Shown here: positions 43,597-53,300 of the stretch, piece after piece
Layout of the letters: each line of letters opens with the position of its first letter
Numbering within the stretch: position 1 is the stretch's first letter
Source of the DNA: JARRKC01 sp963723965
Lineage (GTDB): Bacteria > Acidobacteriota > UBA6911 > RPQK01 > JAPXNP01
Direction: 5' to 3'
DNA length: 64,000 nt
NCBI GenBank assembly: GCA_963723965.1
Contig: CAVRSV010000010.1
Location: forward strand, 181,131 to 245,130
Program-made: the position numbers and the translations under genes
The notes under the pieces: generated by a model
Databases searched by the model: none
Told to the model about the DNA's origin: nothing
Seen by the model: only the letters and a program-made list of their open reading frames with translations

Positions 43597-43672
43597 TGGT
43601 CGGCGGCGCCGACGCGGCCGTCCCGGGCTGTTGTGCGGGGCGAGAACGGAGTGGTAGAGTTGGTGCACTCTT

Positions 43673-44464
43673 ATGGCCGAGCTCGCGAAGAATTTCGAAG
43701 GGGTCATCCAGCCCGACAGCCCGGAAAGCGAACTCCTGGCCCAAATCGACCCCACCCGCCTGCCCGGCCATGTCGCGATCATCATGGACGGGAACGGACG
43801 CTGGGCCCGGCAGCGGGGTCTTCCGCGCGTCGAGGGTCACCGGGCCGGCATCGAGGCGGTCCGGGCCGCCGTGGAATACTCGGCCAGACTGGGCATTCCG
43901 GCTTTGACCCTGTATGCCTTCTCGGCGGAGAACTGGAAGAGACCGGTGGAAGAGGTCAATACGCTGTGGACCTTGCTCCGCCGCTATCTGCGGAACGAAC
44001 TGGGCACCCTGCAGAAGTACGAGATCCGTTTCATACCGATCGGGAGGGTCGACGATCTTCCCGGAAACGTACGCGACGAACTGAAGCGTGCGGCCCGGGA
44101 TACGATCGACAACCGGCGGATGACATTGAGCATCGCCCTGAACTACAGCGGGCGTCTCGAACTGGTGGACGCATTCAACAGAATCCTGGCTGAAGGCGTT
44201 GCCGGACCGATTTCGGAGGAGACTGTTCAAGATCATCTCTACACGGCCGAACTGCCGGACCTGGATCTGCTGGTTCGAACGAGCGGCGAGATGCGCCTGA
44301 GCAACTTCCTGCTCTGGCAGGTCGCCTACGCCGAGATCTACGTCGAACGCAGACTCTGGCCGGACTTCCGGGGCGCCAACCTGCTGGAGGCCGTCGTCGC
44401 CTTCCAGAAACGAGAGCGCCGTTACGGTGGCATCCTCTCGGGTTCCTACCAGAGCACGCGATGA
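43673..44464 (+). CDS. uppS: Undecaprenyl diphosphate synthase
   Basis: Cis-prenyltransferase making the C55 carrier lipid for cell-wall and polysaccharide synthesis. Signatures: HVAIIMDGNGRWARQRGLPRVEGHRAG with the catalytic Asp, LTLYAFSAENWKRP, and the C-terminal DLLVRTSGEMRLSNFLLWQVAYAEIYV. At 263 residues it has a slightly long N-terminus. It overlaps cdsA by four bases and starts a lipid-precursor operon uppS-cdsA-dxr-rseP. Confidence 0.97.
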   Translation: MAELAKNFEGVIQPDSPESELLAQIDPTRLPGHVAIIMDGNGRWARQRGLPRVEGHRAGIEAVRAAVEYSARLGIPALTLYAFSAENWKRPVEEVNTLWTLLRRYLRNELGTLQKYEIRFIPIGRVDDLPGNVRDELKRAARDTIDNRRMTLSIALNYSGRLELVDAFNRILAEGVAGPISEETVQDHLYTAELPDLDLLVRTSGEMRLSNFLLWQVAYAEIYVERRLWPDFRGANLLEAVVAFQKRERRYGGILSGSYQSTR

Positions 44465-45285
44465 TTCAGAGAGTCGTCACCGCGAGTGTTCTGATTCCAC
44501 TCGTCCTGCTCGCCATCTACTGGTTCCCCTTCCCGGTCTTCCTGGTGTTGATCGACGTCCTCGCCGTGCTGTCCATGCGGGAATACCTCGATCTGCTGAG
44601 CCACCACGGGGCTCGCAGCTTCCCGGTGGTCTACCCCTGCGTGGCGTTGCTGCCCTGGCTGGCGGGCTTTGCGCCGGTCTGGATCCCGTTGTTCCTTCTC
44701 GTGACGTTGTTGTTCCTCGCGGCTTCGGCCCTGGTCCAGATCCGGGTGCTGAAAGAAGGCCTCCCGAGCCTCTCCGGCAACGCTTTCGGCCTGTTCTATC
44801 TCGGCGTTCCCCTGGCGCTCATGTCCCAGATGCACCCGCGGCTTCCCCATGCATCCGTGCAGTGGGAGCGGGGGAATGAACTGCTGCTCGTCCTCCTGAC
44901 GATCTGGATCAGTGATGCGGCCGCCTACTTCGTGGGCCGAGCCGTGGGGCGGCGTCATATCTTCGAGCACATCAGCCCGAAGAAATCCCTGGAGGGTTTT
45001 CTGGCCGGAATCCTCGTGCCCGCGCTGCTGGTCCCGCTGTTCGGCCGCTACCTGCTGCCGGATCGGAGCATCGGGTTCCTGCTCCTCGCCGCCCTCTTCG
45101 TTGCAGTCGCGGGGATCGCGGGCGATCTGCTCGAATCGATGTTCAAGCGGGGCGCGGGGGTCAAGGACTCTTCCTCCCTCCTTCCCGGACACGGGGGCCT
45201 TCTGGATCGCCTCGACAGCCTGCTGCTCGCCGTACCCGCCTATTTCGTGCTGAAGGTTTTGTTAGAATCGCCCACGCTGTCGTGA
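44461..45285 (+). CDS. cdsA: Phosphatidate cytidylyltransferase
   Basis: Makes CDP-diacylglycerol from phosphatidate and CTP, the precursor for all phospholipids (and the substrate of the enzyme at 10942). Multi-helix membrane protein of 274 residues; the family signature is present as SMFKRGAGVKDSSSLLPGHGGLLDRLDSL near the C-terminus, and SPKKSLEGFLAG precedes it. The ATG overlaps the uppS stop. Confidence 0.96.
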   Translation: MIQRVVTASVLIPLVLLAIYWFPFPVFLVLIDVLAVLSMREYLDLLSHHGARSFPVVYPCVALLPWLAGFAPVWIPLFLLVTLLFLAASALVQIRVLKEGLPSLSGNAFGLFYLGVPLALMSQMHPRLPHASVQWERGNELLLVLLTIWISDAAAYFVGRAVGRRHIFEHISPKKSLEGFLAGILVPALLVPLFGRYLLPDRSIGFLLLAALFVAVAGIAGDLLESMFKRGAGVKDSSSLLPGHGGLLDRLDSLLLAVPAYFVLKVLLESPTLS

Positions 45286-45287
45286 AT

Positions 45288-46436
45288 ATGAAACGGCTCG
45301 CGATCCTCGGTTCGACCGGCTCCATCGGGCAGAGCGCCCTCAGCCTCGTCGATCTCTATCCAGAACGTCTCGAGGTCGTCGCCCTGGCGGCACGGCGAAG
45401 CGGCCGGCTGCTGCGCAAACAGATTCAGCGGTACCGTCCCCGCCTCGTGGCGCTCTACGATTCAGCGGCGGCGGAATCGCTGCGCGCGGCTCTCCCGGAC
45501 GTGCACGTCCTGGCCGGCACCGAGGGCCTCGAGGCGGTCGCCTGCCATCCCGAAGCCGACATGGTCCTGTCGGCCGTCACGGGAGCGGCGGGGCTGATCC
45601 CCACCTACCGGGCTGTCGAACAGGGCCGGGACATCGCGTTGGCCAACAAGGAAACCATGGTCATGGCGGGCGAGCTCCTCATTCCACTGGCCCGGCGGAG
45701 CGGGGCCTCCATCCTGCCCGTCGACAGCGAGCACAGCGCTCTACACCAGTGTTTGCGGGGGTCGCAGCCGGACGAGATCCAGCGGCTGATCCTGACCGCC
45801 TCCGGCGGCCCCTTCCTGAATCACAGTCGCGAGGAACTGGCGAAGGTTACCGTCCAGGAGGCCCTCGACCATCCAACCTGGGAGATGGGGCGGAAGATCA
45901 CCATCGACTCCGCGACCCTGATGAACAAGGGGCTCGAAGTGATCGAGGCCTGTCGGTTCTTCGGCGTTTCGGCCGACCAGGTGGCAGTGGTGGTTCATCC
46001 GCAGTCGGTCATCCATTCCATGGTGGAATTCGTCGACGGAACCATGCTGGCCCAGATGAGCATCACGGACATGCGCTCTTCACTGCTCTACGCGTTCGGG
46101 TATCCGGAACGCTGGGAGTCGCGCCTTCCGCGGCTGGATCTTTCCACGTTGCCGGGTCTGGGGTTCCTTCCGCCCGATACGCAGCGCTTTCCCTGCCTCG
46201 ATCTCGCCTACTCCGCACTGAGGCTCGGCGCCACTTATCCGACAGTCCTCAATGCGGCCAACGAGGTCGCCGTCGAGATGTTCCTGGAGGGAAAGCTGGA
46301 CTTCGTCGATATTCCGGATGTGATCGAAAAGACGCTGGAGGAGCACTCCGTCCTGCCCGCCACGGATCTCGAGTCGATTCTCGAGGCCGACCGGAGTGCG
46401 CGTCAGAGGGCGTGGGCCCTGTGCGTCTCCCGGTGA
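45288..46436 (+). CDS. dxr: 1-deoxy-D-xylulose 5-phosphate reductoisomerase
   Basis: Second step of the MEP isoprenoid pathway, feeding uppS. It has the NADPH site LAILGSTGSIGQSALSL, ANKETMVMAGELL, the metal/substrate site PVDSEHSALHQCL, LTASGGPF and DSATLMNKGLEVIEA, and the C-terminal helical domain. 382 residues. ATG 45288 lies two bases after the cdsA stop; the alternative GTG 45282 overlaps it. Confidence 0.97.
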   Translation: MKRLAILGSTGSIGQSALSLVDLYPERLEVVALAARRSGRLLRKQIQRYRPRLVALYDSAAAESLRAALPDVHVLAGTEGLEAVACHPEADMVLSAVTGAAGLIPTYRAVEQGRDIALANKETMVMAGELLIPLARRSGASILPVDSEHSALHQCLRGSQPDEIQRLILTASGGPFLNHSREELAKVTVQEALDHPTWEMGRKITIDSATLMNKGLEVIEACRFFGVSADQVAVVVHPQSVIHSMVEFVDGTMLAQMSITDMRSSLLYAFGYPERWESRLPRLDLSTLPGLGFLPPDTQRFPCLDLAYSALRLGATYPTVLNAANEVAVEMFLEGKLDFVDIPDVIEKTLEEHSVLPATDLESILEADRSARQRAWALCVSR

Positions 46437-46439
46437 GGG

Positions 46440-46465
46440 GCGCGACTCTCTACGGAAGGTCGCGC
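46440..46465 (+). other. Hairpin between dxr and rseP
   Basis: Perfect 7-bp arms GCGCGAC (46440-46446) and GTCGCGC (46459-46465) with a 12-base loop, three bases after the dxr stop. No T-run follows. It may be a weak terminator, attenuator or mRNA-processing site in an otherwise continuous operon. Confidence 0.35.
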
Positions 46466-46541
46466 GAAACGGTGTTACGCTAAATGCGTCTATAGGGGTG
46501 ACTACAGACAGTCGCGAAGGAGAAGAGAGGGTCAAAGAGCC

Positions 46542-47870
46542 TTGGAAATCATAGATTCGATCGGCTGGAGTTTGATTTGGGTCGTCGTCGTGCTCGGCGT
46601 CATGATCTTCATTCATGAACTGGGCCACTATCTGATGGCCAAATTTCTGGGTATCCGGGTTGAAGTCTTCTCGCTCGGCTTCGGGCCGCGCCTGATCGGT
46701 TTCAAAAAGGGAAACACGGACTACCGGCTCAGCGGCATTCCGCTCGGTGGTTACGTCAAGATGAGGGGCGAGAATTACGATGAGGATCTCACCGGCAGCG
46801 CCGACGAATTCCTCTCCCGCCCCAAGACACACCGTCTCGCCGTGGCCGTGGCGGGTCCGTTCATGAACATTGCCATGGCGGTGGTGCTGCTGGCCGGCAT
46901 CTATATGGCCGGCATACAGGTCCCCGTCTACCTCAGCCAGCCGCCCGTCATCGGATACGTCGCCGAGAAATCACCGGCGCAAGATGCGGGTCTCGCCATC
47001 GGCGATCGGATCCTGTCGGTGGGCGGCACCCAGACTCCCACCTGGGAATCCCTGCAACTCGCCGTCGCCACCGATCCGGGCCAGACGGTGCCGGTCGAAA
47101 TCGTGCGGGACGGACAGACCTTCGAGCGGCTCGTACACATTGCCGAAGACCCCAGAACGGGGGCGGGTATCCTGGGCGTCGACGCACCGCTCGAAACCAT
47201 GGTCGTTTCGGTGGAACCGGACAGCCCGGCCGCCCGCGCCGGTCTCGAAAAGAACGACATCATCGAGTCCGTCGAGGCCGGCGGCAAAACGGCCAAACAC
47301 CAGGAAGCCATCAGCAAGTTGATTGCCGCCAGCAAGGGGATCCCCGTGGTGTTCACGATCCAGCGGGGTCACCAGACCCTCACCCGCTCGATCACACCCG
47401 TCGAAATGGGTGGCGCCGTCCGGGTCGGATTCGTCATCGGTCCGTCGCCCAACCTCGAGACCCAGACCGAACGCTACGGACCGCTGACGGCACTGAAACA
47501 GTCCATCGAACGCAACTACCAGATGACGATCCTGACCTTCCGCATCGTGGGAAAGCTGGTCACGGGCACGACTTCCATCCGCATGATGTCCGGCCCCATC
47601 GACATTGCACGCTTTTCCGGTCAGGCGGCTTCGGAGGGGCCTCTGGCGCTGATCGGACTGATGTCCCTGATCTCCCTCCAGTTGGGCATCTTCAATCTGC
47701 TCCCCATTCCGATTCTGGACGGCGGGATGATCGCGCTTCTGTTCATCGAGGCGGTCATTGGACGCGACCTGAGCCTCAAGGCCAAGGAACGAATCTTCCA
47801 AGTCGGCTTCATCTTCCTGATCCTGCTCATGAGCGTCGTCATCTTCAACGACATCGCGAAGATCATGTAA
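46542..47870 (+). CDS. rseP: Site-2 intramembrane zinc metalloprotease RseP
   Basis: Cleaves anti-sigma factors and signal-peptide remnants within the inner membrane. The zinc motif is HELGH (residues 25-29) in the first helix; the second metal ligand is in NLLPIPILDGG near the C-terminus. Two PDZ domains lie between at about 115-200 and 205-290 (AEKSPAQDAGLAIGDRILSVGG and VEPDSPAARAGLEKNDIIESV). The start is TTG 46542. It follows dxr, as in many bacteria. A local candidate substrate is the anti-sigma factor at 61701. Confidence 0.95.
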   Translation: MEIIDSIGWSLIWVVVVLGVMIFIHELGHYLMAKFLGIRVEVFSLGFGPRLIGFKKGNTDYRLSGIPLGGYVKMRGENYDEDLTGSADEFLSRPKTHRLAVAVAGPFMNIAMAVVLLAGIYMAGIQVPVYLSQPPVIGYVAEKSPAQDAGLAIGDRILSVGGTQTPTWESLQLAVATDPGQTVPVEIVRDGQTFERLVHIAEDPRTGAGILGVDAPLETMVVSVEPDSPAARAGLEKNDIIESVEAGGKTAKHQEAISKLIAASKGIPVVFTIQRGHQTLTRSITPVEMGGAVRVGFVIGPSPNLETQTERYGPLTALKQSIERNYQMTILTFRIVGKLVTGTTSIRMMSGPIDIARFSGQAASEGPLALIGLMSLISLQLGIFNLLPIPILDGGMIALLFIEAVIGRDLSLKAKERIFQVGFIFLILLMSVVIFNDIAKIM

Positions 47871-47872
47871 GC

Positions 47873-48005
47873 GATTTGAGATTTGAGATTTACGATTTTC
47901 GATTTGGGGCGGGAGCTTCGGAACTCCGGTCTCCGGCCTTCCAGTTCACCGTTCCCAGTCTCCACTCCTCCAAATCGTAAATCGTAAATCTCAAATCTCA
48001 AATCC
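47873..48005. repeat. 133-bp heptad-periodic inverted repeat between rseP and an exchanger gene
   Basis: Arms 47873-47907 and 47970-48004 are reverse complements over 35 bp with a single mismatch. Each arm is five heptads (two GATTTGA, two of GATTTAC type, GATTTGG). The 62-base centre is itself heptad-like with TCTCCG/GTTCCC units. It starts two bases after the rseP stop and ends four bases before the stop of the convergent exchanger gene, so it fills the gap and could fold into a long hairpin in both transcripts. Confidence 0.93.
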
Positions 48006-48007
48006 CC

Positions 48008-49042
48008 TCAGGGGATCACATAGCTGAGGACCGTCACCGCGAGATAGGTGGCCAGCAAAACGAAGCCGAAAGGCCGCCTCAGGTGACTGCCGGAGGCAAA
48101 GACTCCCAGGCGGAAGACCGTGAGCACCACCAGCATCGAGGGGAAATAGAGCTCGAAGAAGTGAGCCGGAACCAGGAGCCCTCCCCGTGTCGCGGCCGCC
48201 GACGCTCCCGCCACGAAGAGCACGTTGAGGATGTCGGCACCCACCACGTTTCCCACTGCCAGCTCGCCGTGCCCGTGGCGGGCAGCGGTCACGGCGGTCA
48301 CCAGTTCGGGAAGCGACGTGCCGAAAGCCACCATGGTGGCGGCGATGATACTTTCCGGAACCTGCAGTCGGGTGGCGGCCTCCGAGACCGCCGGGATGAG
48401 CACCCACGAGGAAATCACCACGACGGCGACAGCGGCGATCAGCTTGAGCAGAACGACCGGGATGGAGGCCCCCGCTTCGTGATGCTCGGCCTCCTCGAGG
48501 ACATCCTCGGCGCCCGGGATGCCCTCCCGCGCCCAGCGCACACTCACCAGGAGGTAGGCCAGCAGGCCCAGCAGGAAGACCACTCCCATCGGCCGAGAAA
48601 GGCGTCCTCCGGTGGAAAAGGTCTGGGCGAGGTTGCCCAACGGCAGGGTTACCAGGACGAGGCAGATGCCGCAGGCGAACTGAATCCAGCCCTGCCGGTT
48701 GACGATCCGGCGTTGCAGGGGAAGGGGAGCAATCAGACAGGCCAGCCCCAGAATGAGCCCGGTGTCCGTGATGACGGAACCGACGGCGTTGCCCAGGGCC
48801 AGCCCCGGCCGACCGGTCACGGCGGCCAGAACCGAGACGACGGCCTCGGGTGTGGTCGTTCCGATGCTCACGATGGTCGCGCCGATGACGACCTTGGGAA
48901 TTCCCGACCGGCCGGAAAGCGTCACAGCCTCGCGGACCAGCCAGTCTGCCCCTTTGGCGAGCAGGGACAGGCAGACGACGATGACTCCCGCGAGCAGATA
49001 CCAGGGAGCCTGTGCGAGCAAGTGGGCCAGAGCCTCTTCCAT
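48008..49042 (-). CDS. Sodium/calcium exchanger family membrane protein
   Basis: Cation antiporter of the CaCA superfamily with about ten helices. The two inverted alpha repeats are visible: VVIGATIVSIGTTTPEAVVSVLAA with GNAVGSVITDTGLILG, and IIAATMVAFGTSLPELVTAVTAA with GNVVGADILNVLFVAG. The paired acidic residues (TPE and LPE) are the ion ligands. Length (344 aa) matches bacterial YrbG-type exchangers. The exchanged ions are inferred from the family only. Confidence 0.9.
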   Translation of the reverse strand: MEEALAHLLAQAPWYLLAGVIVVCLSLLAKGADWLVREAVTLSGRSGIPKVVIGATIVSIGTTTPEAVVSVLAAVTGRPGLALGNAVGSVITDTGLILGLACLIAPLPLQRRIVNRQGWIQFACGICLVLVTLPLGNLAQTFSTGGRLSRPMGVVFLLGLLAYLLVSVRWAREGIPGAEDVLEEAEHHEAGASIPVVLLKLIAAVAVVVISSWVLIPAVSEAATRLQVPESIIAATMVAFGTSLPELVTAVTAARHGHGELAVGNVVGADILNVLFVAGASAAATRGGLLVPAHFFELYFPSMLVVLTVFRLGVFASGSHLRRPFGFVLLATYLAVTVLSYVIP

Positions 49043-49355
49043 AGGTCAGGAATCCGAGCGAAACTCCGAAAACTCACAGGAGGGCGGGAAGGCCCGCCGT
49101 CGGTGATCCGCACAATTGTCTCACACGGGAATCACGGATCCCCATCCCGACAACCAAAGCAGGGCGGAACTCCTGGGGAGCGGAGCGGGCTTCGAGCACA
49201 CAAGACTCGGACGGGGTCAAACCGGTCCGGATTCACACGTACGCCCTTCAGGCCGCGCCATCGACGGCCCCGGGGCGAATGAGGCGACGCGGCAGGCAGG
49301 ACGAAAGATCGACTCGAGCGATCTGCTCGCCCCCCTGCCAGACTTCCCGCAATCC
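49043..49355. other. Intergenic region, no feature identified
   Basis: About 310 bases between two minus-strand genes. A plus-strand frame that crosses it is antisense to the STAS gene and lacks a ribosome site. I see no promoter, repeat or RNA that I can support. Confidence 0.4.
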
Positions 49356-49691
49356 TCAGAAGCTGGCGACAGCCTTGCCTTCGTCGTCGTAGGTATCGAA
49401 AACGGTGAGGAGCTTGGTGATCGCGAGCAACTCTCTAAGTTTCTTGGTCAGGCTGAGGAGTTTGAGCTGCCCTCCCTGGTTGGTGACCGTCGTGAAGGAG
49501 CTGACCAGTTCGCCGATTCCCGAACTGTCCACGTAGCTGACATCCCCCAGGTTCAGCAGAATCTTTTTCCGGCCTGCCTGGAGAAGATCACGAACGCGAT
49601 TTCGGATCTCGGCGCTTCCTTCACCTATGGTGATCTTCCCGTGGATATCCAAAATCGTCACGTCATTCACGGTTCGAGTTTCGATTCTCAT
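49356..49691 (-). CDS. STAS-domain anti-sigma factor antagonist (RsbV/SpoIIAA-like)
   Basis: Small partner-switching protein of 111 residues. The STAS fold shows VTILDIHGKITIGEGSAEI and the phosphoacceptor serine (S56 or S57) in YVDSSGIGELVSSF. When dephosphorylated such proteins bind the kinase and free its target. Its start lies 29 bases inside the upstream kinase gene, so the two are tightly coupled. No sigma-B-like factor is adjacent. Confidence 0.9.
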   Translation of the reverse strand: MRIETRTVNDVTILDIHGKITIGEGSAEIRNRVRDLLQAGRKKILLNLGDVSYVDSSGIGELVSSFTTVTNQGGQLKLLSLTKKLRELLAITKLLTVFDTYDDEGKAVASF

Positions 49692-50136
49692 TTTCCTCTC
49701 CCTGATTTTTTGTGCCTCGAAGCTTCTCCATTATGACCTCATGTCCGCCCTCGGGGCAGACACGGAACCTGACATTATCCATGAACGAGCGAACAAAGAA
49801 TATCCCCCGTCCTCTCGGCTTGAGCAGGTTCTCGGGATCGAGCGGATCGGGAATGTCCGACTCCCGAATCCCCTGGCCCTGATCTCTCACGATGATACTA
49901 ATCCGATCGGTTCCAAGTCGGAAAGAGACGCGAACCCGCTTGTCCGGATCCTGCCGGTTTCCGTGCTGGATCGCGTTGGTTACGGCTTCGCGGACCGACA
50001 GGCCGATCCAGTAGAGATCATCTGCGCTGAACCCCGCCTTTCGCGAGACGCTGTCGGAGATCTCCTGCACCAAATCGAGAAATGCGATATCACTCCCAAA
50101 AGTGAGCTCGATCTCGTTCCGTTCCGGTGAACTCAC
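49663..50136 (-). CDS. Serine-kinase anti-sigma factor (RsbW/SpoIIAB-like ATPase)
   Basis: GHKL-type ATPase of 157 residues that phosphorylates the STAS protein encoded next. The N box is GLSVREAVTNAIQHGN, G1 is VRDQGQGI, and G2 is GRGIFFVRSFMDNV. The C-terminal tail (GEENENRNSNRE) is encoded by the stretch overlapping the STAS gene. A promoter lies about 110 bases upstream. The target may be a sigma factor, or a cyclase or other effector in non-Bacillus systems. Confidence 0.9.
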   Translation of the reverse strand: MSSPERNEIELTFGSDIAFLDLVQEISDSVSRKAGFSADDLYWIGLSVREAVTNAIQHGNRQDPDKRVRVSFRLGTDRISIIVRDQGQGIRESDIPDPLDPENLLKPRGRGIFFVRSFMDNVRFRVCPEGGHEVIMEKLRGTKNQGEENENRNSNRE

Positions 50137-50244
50137 AACCGAGAATCTCTCATCTGTAGATCAATGCGCCGTTCGATACCAAATTGCCGGGCCCGTTCGG
50201 GAATCGGGCCGAGTACCCCACGCTTGCCTCTCAAGGAACGTGAA

Positions 50245-50274
50245 ATCTTAATCATTGCGAGAAGTCTTTGTCAA
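50245..50274 (-). promoter_or_regulatory. Sigma-70-type promoter for the RsbW/RsbV-like pair
   Basis: On the minus strand a perfect TTGACA (50274-50269), an 18-base spacer and TAAGAT (50250-50245). Transcription would start near 50238, about 100 bases before the kinase start codon. Confidence 0.5.
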
Positions 50275-50384
50275 TCAAGCCCCTTCCGCCCGCCCCGGCG
50301 GGCACTTCCCGGACCCCGCCGCCGCCATCGGGAGCTCGAGGGGGCCCGTTGCGAATCTGCTAAGATGAGGACGTTTCCGCCGTT

Positions 50385-53300
50385 ATGTCCCGATCCGTCA
50401 AGCTGTCGTGCCTGATCATCCTGACCGTGTTCCTGGCAACATTGCTGGGACTTGGGCTCTTTCTGTCCAGCGATCGCTTCGATGGCTGGGCTCGTACAAG
50501 ACTGACGACATTTCTCGAGGACCGGTTTCAGCTCGAAGTGCATTTCGGCCGAATGAAGATCCGACTCTGGAGGGGCCTCATCGAGCTCGAGGACCTGCAG
50601 CTGGCAGATCGACAGTTTCCGGCTTCGGAACCGGCCATCGCAGTGCGGCAGGCGACGATCAACGTCTCTCTCGTCGACTATTTGCGCAACGATCTTCCTC
50701 TCGACGAGGTCGCCCTCGACGGGCTGCGTCTCCGGCTGCGCCGCGATCCGAACGGGCGCCTCAACCTGGCCAACATGTTCAGCAGCGGCCGCCCGTCGGC
50801 TCCCAGCGCGACAGGCGGGGGAGGCTTCTCCCCGCTGAAGGTCAAGATCACGTCGATCCACCTTCGGGATGCAAAGGTCTGGTACGAAGACCGCCTCGTC
50901 GAGTTCAACACCGACTCAGAGGCCTTCCGGCTGAATCTTACCTATGACCCCGCCGTGCCCGCGTACAATGGGGCGATTCAGCTCCACGGTCTCCACCTGG
51001 AAGTCGACGGCTTCCCCATCCCGATGACCGATTTCGAGTCGCGGCTCCAGGTCGAAAGCGACGGAATCCGTTTTCACAGTATTCGAACTTCCTCGGACGC
51101 TGTCACCTCGCAGATGGCCGGAGCGATCACCAGCTTCTCACCTTTCGAGTTCTCCTTTGACGTCAGCCTTGACGTCGCGCTTCCCAAGCTGCAGCGGCCG
51201 GATCTGAGCCGGATCTTCGATCGAGGTGAGGTCGACCTTCGAGGTCGCGTCCAGGGCGGAGGAGGACAGGTGACCTTCGATGGTGACGCCCGGTCGGAGG
51301 CCCTGGAGATCAAGGGACTCATCCTCGAGAGCGTTGCCTCCCGGGTCCACGTGGACGAGGAAGGAGCCCGTGCCCAGTCGATGACGTTCAGGGTGCTTGG
51401 CGGAACCGGACGCGCAGATAGCCAGCTGTGGTGGAGCGAAACGCGAAGATCCTCCGCCGATGTCACCGGAAACGGTATGGAACTGCGTCAGGCGCTCTCG
51501 GTCTTCGGCGTGACAGGCCTGCCGCTCGACGGCACGAACGCGCTTTCCGCCCACCTGACGTGGCCGGGCGTAAACCTGACCGAATTTGCGGGGCCGGGAG
51601 AACTCTCCGGCGCCGGTCGGCTGGCGGGAAACTTCGGGGATGAGGAGGCGAGCATTCCCTATTCCGCAAAGGCCAGCCTCCTGTTCGGAGAGAATCGCAT
51701 CAGGTTCAGCGAAGGGTCGATCCAGGCTGCAGAAACCCATGCCTCCTGTGAAGGTCACGTCACCTTCGATGGAGAGACCGCCCTCACGGCCGAGGTAAAG
51801 TCATCGTCCTCGCAGGAAGTGTGGACCATCGGTCGCCTTTTCGGACTCATACCCGAGAGCTTCGTCTCCGAATACTCTATCGCCGTCGGAGGCTCCTTCG
51901 ACGGCCGGGTGGCGCTTCAACGTCCGGCCGGGGAGGGGATCCGGTTGCAGGGCTGGGGCGAGACCGCTTCCCTGCTCTTTCGAGGCAAACCCGAGGGCCG
52001 CTTGAGCTCCGGATTTCGAGTCGACCCCACCGAGGTCGAAGTCAGCGACCTGGAGCTGGTTCGAGATTCCTCGCAGCTCAAAGCCAACTTGATGATCAGC
52101 CGGGAGCCTTTGGCTCTCCGAAGTCTCCGGCTCGATGCCCGGGAGATGCCCCTGGCCGACCTGGCCCGGCTGGGCCTGGTCGATCCTTCGCTGGAGCTGA
52201 GCGGGCGCGGCTCGGTCCAGGCCGACCTGCAGTTTGGTCCGAACTGGATCGATACCGCCGGCACCGCAAGCGTCCAGCTCTCCAACGCCGGACTCTACGG
52301 CGAGACCGTTCGGTCCGCGACGGCGCAGGTGTTGGTCCATGGAGCAACCATCCGCGTGCAGGCGCTCCGGGCCGAGCTCTGGGCCGGCCAGATCACCGGG
52401 GGTGCAAGCTACAATCTGGAGTCCGCAGCCTTCGAGGCCAACCTCGAGGGAGAGGGACTCGCGCTCGGCCAGTCCCCTCTCGCGCAGAAAGCACCCGAAT
52501 TGGGCGGCACCGTGAGCTTCTCTCTGGAGGGCTCCGGAACACCGCAAGCGCCTCATCTGACACTGGACGTCCAGTCGCCGGAGATCCGGTTCGGGAGCGA
52601 ATCACTGGCGTCCTTTACCCTGAAGGCAACCTCGCGCGACCGGGAAGTGACGTTCTCCGGCAGTGCAGGTTACCTTGACCGGCCGCTTCAAGTGGATGGC
52701 TCGGTCCAGGTTGTCGCGCCCTACCCGTTCGAAGTGCGGGCACGGATTACCGATCTGGATTTGACCCCATTTCTGAAAGAGTTCACCAGCTTTCAATTGA
52801 CCGACTTTTCGGGCAGCGTGGGGGCTTCGGTCGAGGTCAGCGGCGATCTTTCCGATCTCCCGGCGGTCCAGGCAAAGGGGACACTTCCCTCTCTCGAGGT
52901 GAGCGTCGGTACCTATGGCGTCCACCTGGCTCACCCCTTGAAGTTCTCGTACCAGCACGAATTGCTGACCTTGGATCAAACCAGTCTGGCCGGGCCGGAC
53001 ACGGATCTCAGCATCGGTGGTACCGCCAACTTCAAGGATTCCCAGCTGAGCGGCAAGGTGTCTGGAGGCGTCAACCTGCGCCTCGTCAACGCCTTTCTCT
53101 CCCAGGGGGAGGTGCAGGGCGAACTGCAGCTCGAGACCAGCATCGCGGGACCCTTCGACGGTCCGCGGCTCGTCGGGACGGCATCCCTGTCCAGTTTCTT
53201 CCTGAGCATCCCGGACCTGCCAGTCAACATCGAGGACGGTCGTGGCACTCTCAAATTCACCTCCAATCAGGTCTCGATCGACTCGTTCTCCGGCCGCACC

